Assembly: GCF_020510525.1 (NCBI RefSeq)
Contig: NZ_CP075188.1
Span: forward strand, 930,001 to 994,000
DNA length: 64,000 nucleotides
From: Quatrionicoccus australiensis
Lineage (GTDB): Bacteria; Pseudomonadota; Gammaproteobacteria; Burkholderiales; Rhodocyclaceae
Direction of reading: 5' to 3'
The position numbers and the translations under genes are program-made. Numbering within the stretch: position 1 is the first letter of the stretch; every line of letters starts with the position of its first letter. Positions 58,938 through 64,000 of this stretch are shown one piece after another. The notes under the pieces are model-generated. The model ran no database searches and had not been told where the DNA came from. It worked only from the letters and a program-made list of their open reading frames with translations.

Positions 58938-60506
58938 TTACCGAACCAAGTCGTGGTTGTAGTCAGTCGTACCCATGCCGCGGGTCTGGTCGTCGAGCTT
59001 TTCCAGAACCGTGTTGGTCAGGGTGGTCAGGACATACATGGCGCCTTCGTAGCCCAGCGTGGTCATGCGATGCAGGTGGTGACGGTCGAAGATCGGGAAG
59101 CCGATGCGGATCAGCGGAACTTCGAACTCGGGACCCTTGTGCAGCGTGTCGCGCTGGATGTACTTGCCGTAGCTGTTGCCGACCAGGAAGTCCGGCTTGT
59201 CGGTGAAGCACAGGCTGCGCAGATGCCAGAGGTCAGCACCCGGATAAACCTTGGCACCGGCGCCGTAGGGCGAGGAGGCCAGCAGTTTTTCCATGGCCTT
59301 GCCCCAACGCTTGGAACCGTTGTTGCTGACGACGTGGGTCGGTTCGATACCGAATTCCAGCATCAGCTTGACCATGCCCATGACGAAGTCCGGATCGCCG
59401 TAGATGGCCATCTTCTTGCCGTGCAGCCAGGCGTGCGAGTCGGTCATCATGTCGAGCAGGCGGCCACGTTCCAGCGAGATGGAGGCCGGGATCGGCTTGC
59501 CGGTGACTTCGGAAACCTTCATCAGGAATTCGTCGGTCCATTCGACACCCATCGGGATGTTGAGCTTCGGAACTTCATGATTCCAGGTGTTTTCGACGAA
59601 TTTCTTCGTCTTTTCCAGTTGCATCGGCTGGATCAGGAAGGTGGTGATGGCGTTCGGCGCATCCTTGACTTCGTCGATCGTCGTGCCGCCGGCGTACATG
59701 CGGAATTCGCCGTCAGCCGGGGTGTCGAGGATTTCTTCCGGATCGGAGAGCATCGTGTAATCGACGCCCATTTCCTTCATGTAGCGCTTGATGATGCGGA
59801 AGTTGCCGAGGTAGGTTTCGAAGCCCGGCACGAAGTTGATCTTGCCGTTCGAGCCGACAACCTTGCCTTCCATGCTGTTCAGCGTGAAGTACTTGAGGAT
59901 GCCTTCTTCCATGTTGTCCCAGCCGGTGACGTGGGAACCGACGAAAGACGGGGTGTGCGCGAAGGGAACCGGGAAATCCTTGTCCAGGTTGCCTTCCTTG
60001 CGGGCGTTACCGATGAAGGCGTTCAAGTCATCACCGATAACTTCGGCGATACAGGTCGTGGACATCGCGATCATTTCTGCGCCGTAGAGCTTGGTGGCGT
60101 TGGCCAGACCTTCATGCACGTTCTTCTGACCACCGAACACGGCGGCGTCTTCCGTCATCGAGTCGGCGATGATCGCGATCGGCTCCTTGAAGTGACGGTT
60201 GAAGTAGGTGCGGAAGTAGGCGATACAGCCTTGCGAACCGTGGATATAAACCAGGGTCTTGGCAAAACCCAGCGAGCACAGGGCGGAGCCAAGCGGTTGG
60301 CAGGCCTTGGCCGGGTTGATGGTCAGGGCTTCGCGCTTGAAGTTGAGGTCCTGATATTCCTGGGTCGTCGTCCAGGCGAAGGTTTCGGCGACCTTGTCGG
60401 CGCTGTGGCCTTCTTCGAACTGGGCACGCTTGTTCGAGATGGTGGCTTTGTAGTCATCATCGCGGAAGAGCGGGAAACACGGCTTGATTTTATCTACGGT
60501 TTGCAT
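58938..60506 (-). CDS. nifK: Nitrogenase MoFe protein beta chain NifK
   Basis: 522 residues from ATG 60506 (AAGGAG ribosome site). P-cluster cysteines are visible at about 69 (NPAKACQPLGS), 94 (HGSQGCIAYFRT) and 152 (MSTTCIAEVIGDD). Other conserved parts: MTEDAAVFGGQKN, HTPSFVGSHVTGWDNM, and LRSLCFTDKPDFLVGNSYGKYI. With NifD it forms the alpha2-beta2 MoFe protein that reduces N2 to ammonia. It follows nifD across a 146-bp spacer holding an inverted GGATCGAG array. Confidence 0.98.
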   Translation of the reverse strand: MQTVDKIKPCFPLFRDDDYKATISNKRAQFEEGHSADKVAETFAWTTTQEYQDLNFKREALTINPAKACQPLGSALCSLGFAKTLVYIHGSQGCIAYFRTYFNRHFKEPIAIIADSMTEDAAVFGGQKNVHEGLANATKLYGAEMIAMSTTCIAEVIGDDLNAFIGNARKEGNLDKDFPVPFAHTPSFVGSHVTGWDNMEEGILKYFTLNSMEGKVVGSNGKINFVPGFETYLGNFRIIKRYMKEMGVDYTMLSDPEEILDTPADGEFRMYAGGTTIDEVKDAPNAITTFLIQPMQLEKTKKFVENTWNHEVPKLNIPMGVEWTDEFLMKVSEVTGKPIPASISLERGRLLDMMTDSHAWLHGKKMAIYGDPDFVMGMVKLMLEFGIEPTHVVSNNGSKRWGKAMEKLLASSPYGAGAKVYPGADLWHLRSLCFTDKPDFLVGNSYGKYIQRDTLHKGPEFEVPLIRIGFPIFDRHHLHRMTTLGYEGAMYVLTTLTNTVLEKLDDQTRGMGTTDYNHDLVR

Positions 60507-60564
60507 CTTGATCTCCTTCGCCCGCACCACCTATCTGTGGATACGGGCGTAAGTTGTGTGAATG

Positions 60565-60650
60565 CAGGATCGAGCTATTAGGATCGAGGATCGAGTGGCA
60601 TCCGGTCTTGCTTTGCTTACTCGATCCTAATATCTAGCTCCTCGATCCTG
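60565..60650. repeat. Nif spacer repeat 4 between nifD and nifK
   Basis: CAGGATCGAGCTATTAGGATCGAGGATCGAGT faces ACTCGATCCTAATATCTAGCT-CCTCGATCCTG; the two arms pair over roughly 25-30 bp with small bulges. It starts 2 bp after the nifD stop on the minus strand. Confidence 0.9.
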
Positions 60651-60652
60651 TC

Positions 60653-62125
60653 TCAGGCGGCCTTCTTTTCGGCTTCCGAGCCATCCTTCTGCCAGGGAGT
60701 CTTCATCAGGTTCCAGCACGGATTGTTCAGGGTCAGGTCCATGTCCTTGGCGAAAATGGCGAAACCGTCACAACCGTGGTAGGGGCCCGAGTAATCCCAG
60801 GAGTGGAGCTGGCGGAAAGGAATGCCCATCTTGTGGAAGACATACTTTTCCTTGATGCCGGAGCCGATCAGATCAGGCTTCATGGCCTTGACGAATTCTT
60901 CGAACTCGTAGCCGGTGACGTCGTCGTAAATCAGCGTGGCGTCGCCCATGTCCTTGATCGTGCGATCGTAGTCATCGTTGTGGGCAAATTCGTAGCCGGT
61001 ACCGACCACTTCCATGCCCAGATCTTCGTAAGCGCCAACCACGTGACGCGGACGCAGACCGCCGACGTAGAGCATGACCTTCTTGCCTTCGAGACGCGGA
61101 CGATACTTGGCGATCACGGCATCCATCATCGGGGTGTACTTCTCGATGACGCGCTCGGCGCCTTCCTTGATGCTGTCGTCGAAGAAGGAAGCGATCTTGC
61201 GCAGCGATTCCTTGATCTTGGTCGGGCCGAAGAAGTTGTACTCGAGCCAGGGAATCCCGTACTTCTCTTCCATGTGGCGGGAGATGTAGTTCATCGAACG
61301 GTAGCAGTGCAGCAGGTTCAGCTTGACCTTCGGGGTGTTCTCCATTTCGGCCAGGGTGCCGTCGCCGGACCACTGGGCAACGACGCGCAGACCCATCTCT
61401 TCGAGCAGGATGCGGGAGGCCCAGGCGTCACCACCGATGTTGTAGTCGCCGAGGATGGCGACGTCGTACGGGGTGGTTTCGAAAGCCTGACCGTCACGGT
61501 TGGAGATGATCCAGTCGCGCACGGAGTCATTGGCGATGTGGTGGCCCAGGGACTGGGAAACACCGCGGAAGCCTTCGCAACGCACCGGCACGACCGGCTT
61601 GTTGAGGGCTGCAGCAGCCTTCTTGGAGACGGCTTCGATGTCGTCACCGATGAGGCCGATCGGGCACTCGGACTGAACGGAGATACCCTTGTTCAGCGGG
61701 AAGAGCATTTCGATTTCGTCGATCAGCTTGGCGAGCTTCTTGTCGCCGCCGAAAACGATGTCCTTCTCCTGGAAGTCCGAGGTGAAGTTCATTTCGCAGA
61801 AGGCATCGACACCGGTGGTGCCGACGTAGTAGTTGCGACGACCGGCGCGGGCGTACTGACCGCAACCAATCGGACCGTGGGAGATGGAGATGATGTCCTT
61901 GATCGGACCCCAGACCACACCCTTGGAGCCGGCGTAGGCACAACCACGCATGGTCATGACGCCCGGCAGGGACTTGCGGTTGGAAGTAATGCACTTCTTC
62001 GACGACTCGAGTTCCTTGTCGTTGATCATCAAGTGCTTGGCACGGTCCTTCTTGGCCTTCTCGGGATAAACCTCAAGAACCTCGGCGATGAGGCTCGCGG
62101 TTTCTTCGCGGGTGAGCGCTGCCAT
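60653..62125 (-). CDS. nifD: Nitrogenase MoFe protein alpha chain NifD
   Basis: 490 residues from ATG 62125 (GAAAGGAG upstream). P-cluster cysteines lie at 62 ([11 protein letters not shown]), 88 ([10 protein letters not shown]) and 154 ([12 protein letters not shown]), the same numbers as I recall for Azotobacter. FeMo-co ligands are in [23 protein letters not shown] (Cys) and [15 protein letters not shown] (His). It is a complete Mo-type NifD, with no sign of AnfD/VnfD features. It lies between nifH and nifK. Confidence 0.98.
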   Translation of the reverse strand: MAALTREETASLIAEVLEVYPEKAKKDRAKHLMINDKELESSKKCITSNRKSLPGVMTMRGCAYAGSKGVVWGPIKDIISISHGPIGCGQYARAGRRNYYVGTTGVDAFCEMNFTSDFQEKDIVFGGDKKLAKLIDEIEMLFPLNKGISVQSECPIGLIGDDIEAVSKKAAAALNKPVVPVRCEGFRGVSQSLGHHIANDSVRDWIISNRDGQAFETTPYDVAILGDYNIGGDAWASRILLEEMGLRVVAQWSGDGTLAEMENTPKVKLNLLHCYRSMNYISRHMEEKYGIPWLEYNFFGPTKIKESLRKIASFFDDSIKEGAERVIEKYTPMMDAVIAKYRPRLEGKKVMLYVGGLRPRHVVGAYEDLGMEVVGTGYEFAHNDDYDRTIKDMGDATLIYDDVTGYEFEEFVKAMKPDLIGSGIKEKYVFHKMGIPFRQLHSWDYSGPYHGCDGFAIFAKDMDLTLNNPCWNLMKTPWQKDGSEAEKKAA

Positions 62126-62199
62126 GGTGAAACTCCTTTCGTTGCGCCGGCAACTATCTGTGCACGACGCCAACAGTTGGTTGAATGCTTGGCGGTACT

Positions 62200-62223
62200 G
62201 GTTCGCTGCCGCAGCAGCGAACC
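62200..62223 (-). promoter_or_regulatory. Stem-loop in the nifH-nifD spacer
   Basis: A perfect 10-bp stem (GGTTCGCTGC/GCAGCGAACC) with loop CGCA, 12 bp after the nifH stop and with no T tract. It probably stabilises the 3' end of a processed nifH mRNA, giving more NifH than NifDK, as described for other nifHDK operons. Confidence 0.7.
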
Positions 62224-62234
62224 GGGAACTACGA

Positions 62235-64000
<1,766 letters not shown>

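Noticed and set aside
58180..60650. CRISPR-like spacing of GGATCGAG units
   Set aside because: Units are 8-14 bp, irregularly spaced, and occur in both orientations as hairpin arms.

Overview
The window looks like a chromosomal segment of a nitrogen-fixing betaproteobacterium. GC content is high, Mo-nitrogenase genes lie beside a dinitrogenase-reductase ADP-ribosyltransferase gene, and c-di-GMP and two-component genes are unusually dense. Rhodocyclales (Dechloromonas/Azonexus-like) is my best guess. It rests on gene content and recall only, not on a search.

Left third (about 1-31800): a cell-surface glycoprotein and secretion locus. Its centre is one 10.7-kb gene on the minus strand (18035-28741) for a 3568-residue Ser/Thr-rich protein. 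The protein is almost entirely a repeat of about 25 residues and ends in a serralysin-like C-terminal domain ending in DFV. Downstream, after an intrinsic terminator, six genes overlap or abut: a TPR-GT9-like protein, a TPR-GT41 (OGT/SPINDLY-like)-methyltransferase fusion, a TPR-GT9-TPR-GT41 protein, then the ABC transporter, HlyD-type adaptor and TolC-type outer membrane protein of a type I secretion system. A sugar 4-aminotransferase (WecE-like), a partial TPR/GT-like gene, an FkbM methyltransferase, a second FkbM gene broken by an in-frame stop and another GT9-like gene flank this core. The simplest reading is a giant secreted protein, glycosylated in the cytoplasm by its own transferases and exported by its own type I system. 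A diguanylate cyclase, a small flagellar-rod-like protein and three tRNA genes (Thr, Gly, Val) sit among these genes.

Middle (31800-47460): an IclR regulator, an orphan ParA-like ATPase and an initiator tRNA-Met with clear promoter and terminator. Then comes a five-gene signalling cluster on the plus strand: a hybrid kinase, REC-PAS-PAS-GGDEF-EAL-REC, a PAS/GAF kinase, REC-HD-GYP and a stand-alone REC, followed by a haemerythrin-histidine kinase fusion. Oxygen or redox sensing and c-di-GMP turnover are the themes.

Right third (47460-64000): two nif operons on the minus strand. The first is nifV-cysE-(TPR-like)-nifW-nifZ-nifM, with a -24/-12 sigma-54 promoter and a TGT-N10-ACA NifA site. The second is nifH-D-K-T-fdx-nafY-small ORF-LRV protein-unknown, also with sigma-54 and NifA-type sites. 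Four spacers of the second operon carry arrays of inverted GGATCGAG units that can fold into long hairpins. A plus-strand block between the operons holds thiopurine methyltransferase, a PhnD-like binding protein with an FNR-like box upstream, and a membrane GGDEF/degenerate-EAL protein. At the right edge a draT gene reads away from nifH. Its open frame starts at an ATG at 63249 and crosses four 102-bp tandem repeats, so the enzyme may have a repeat-bearing N-terminal extension.
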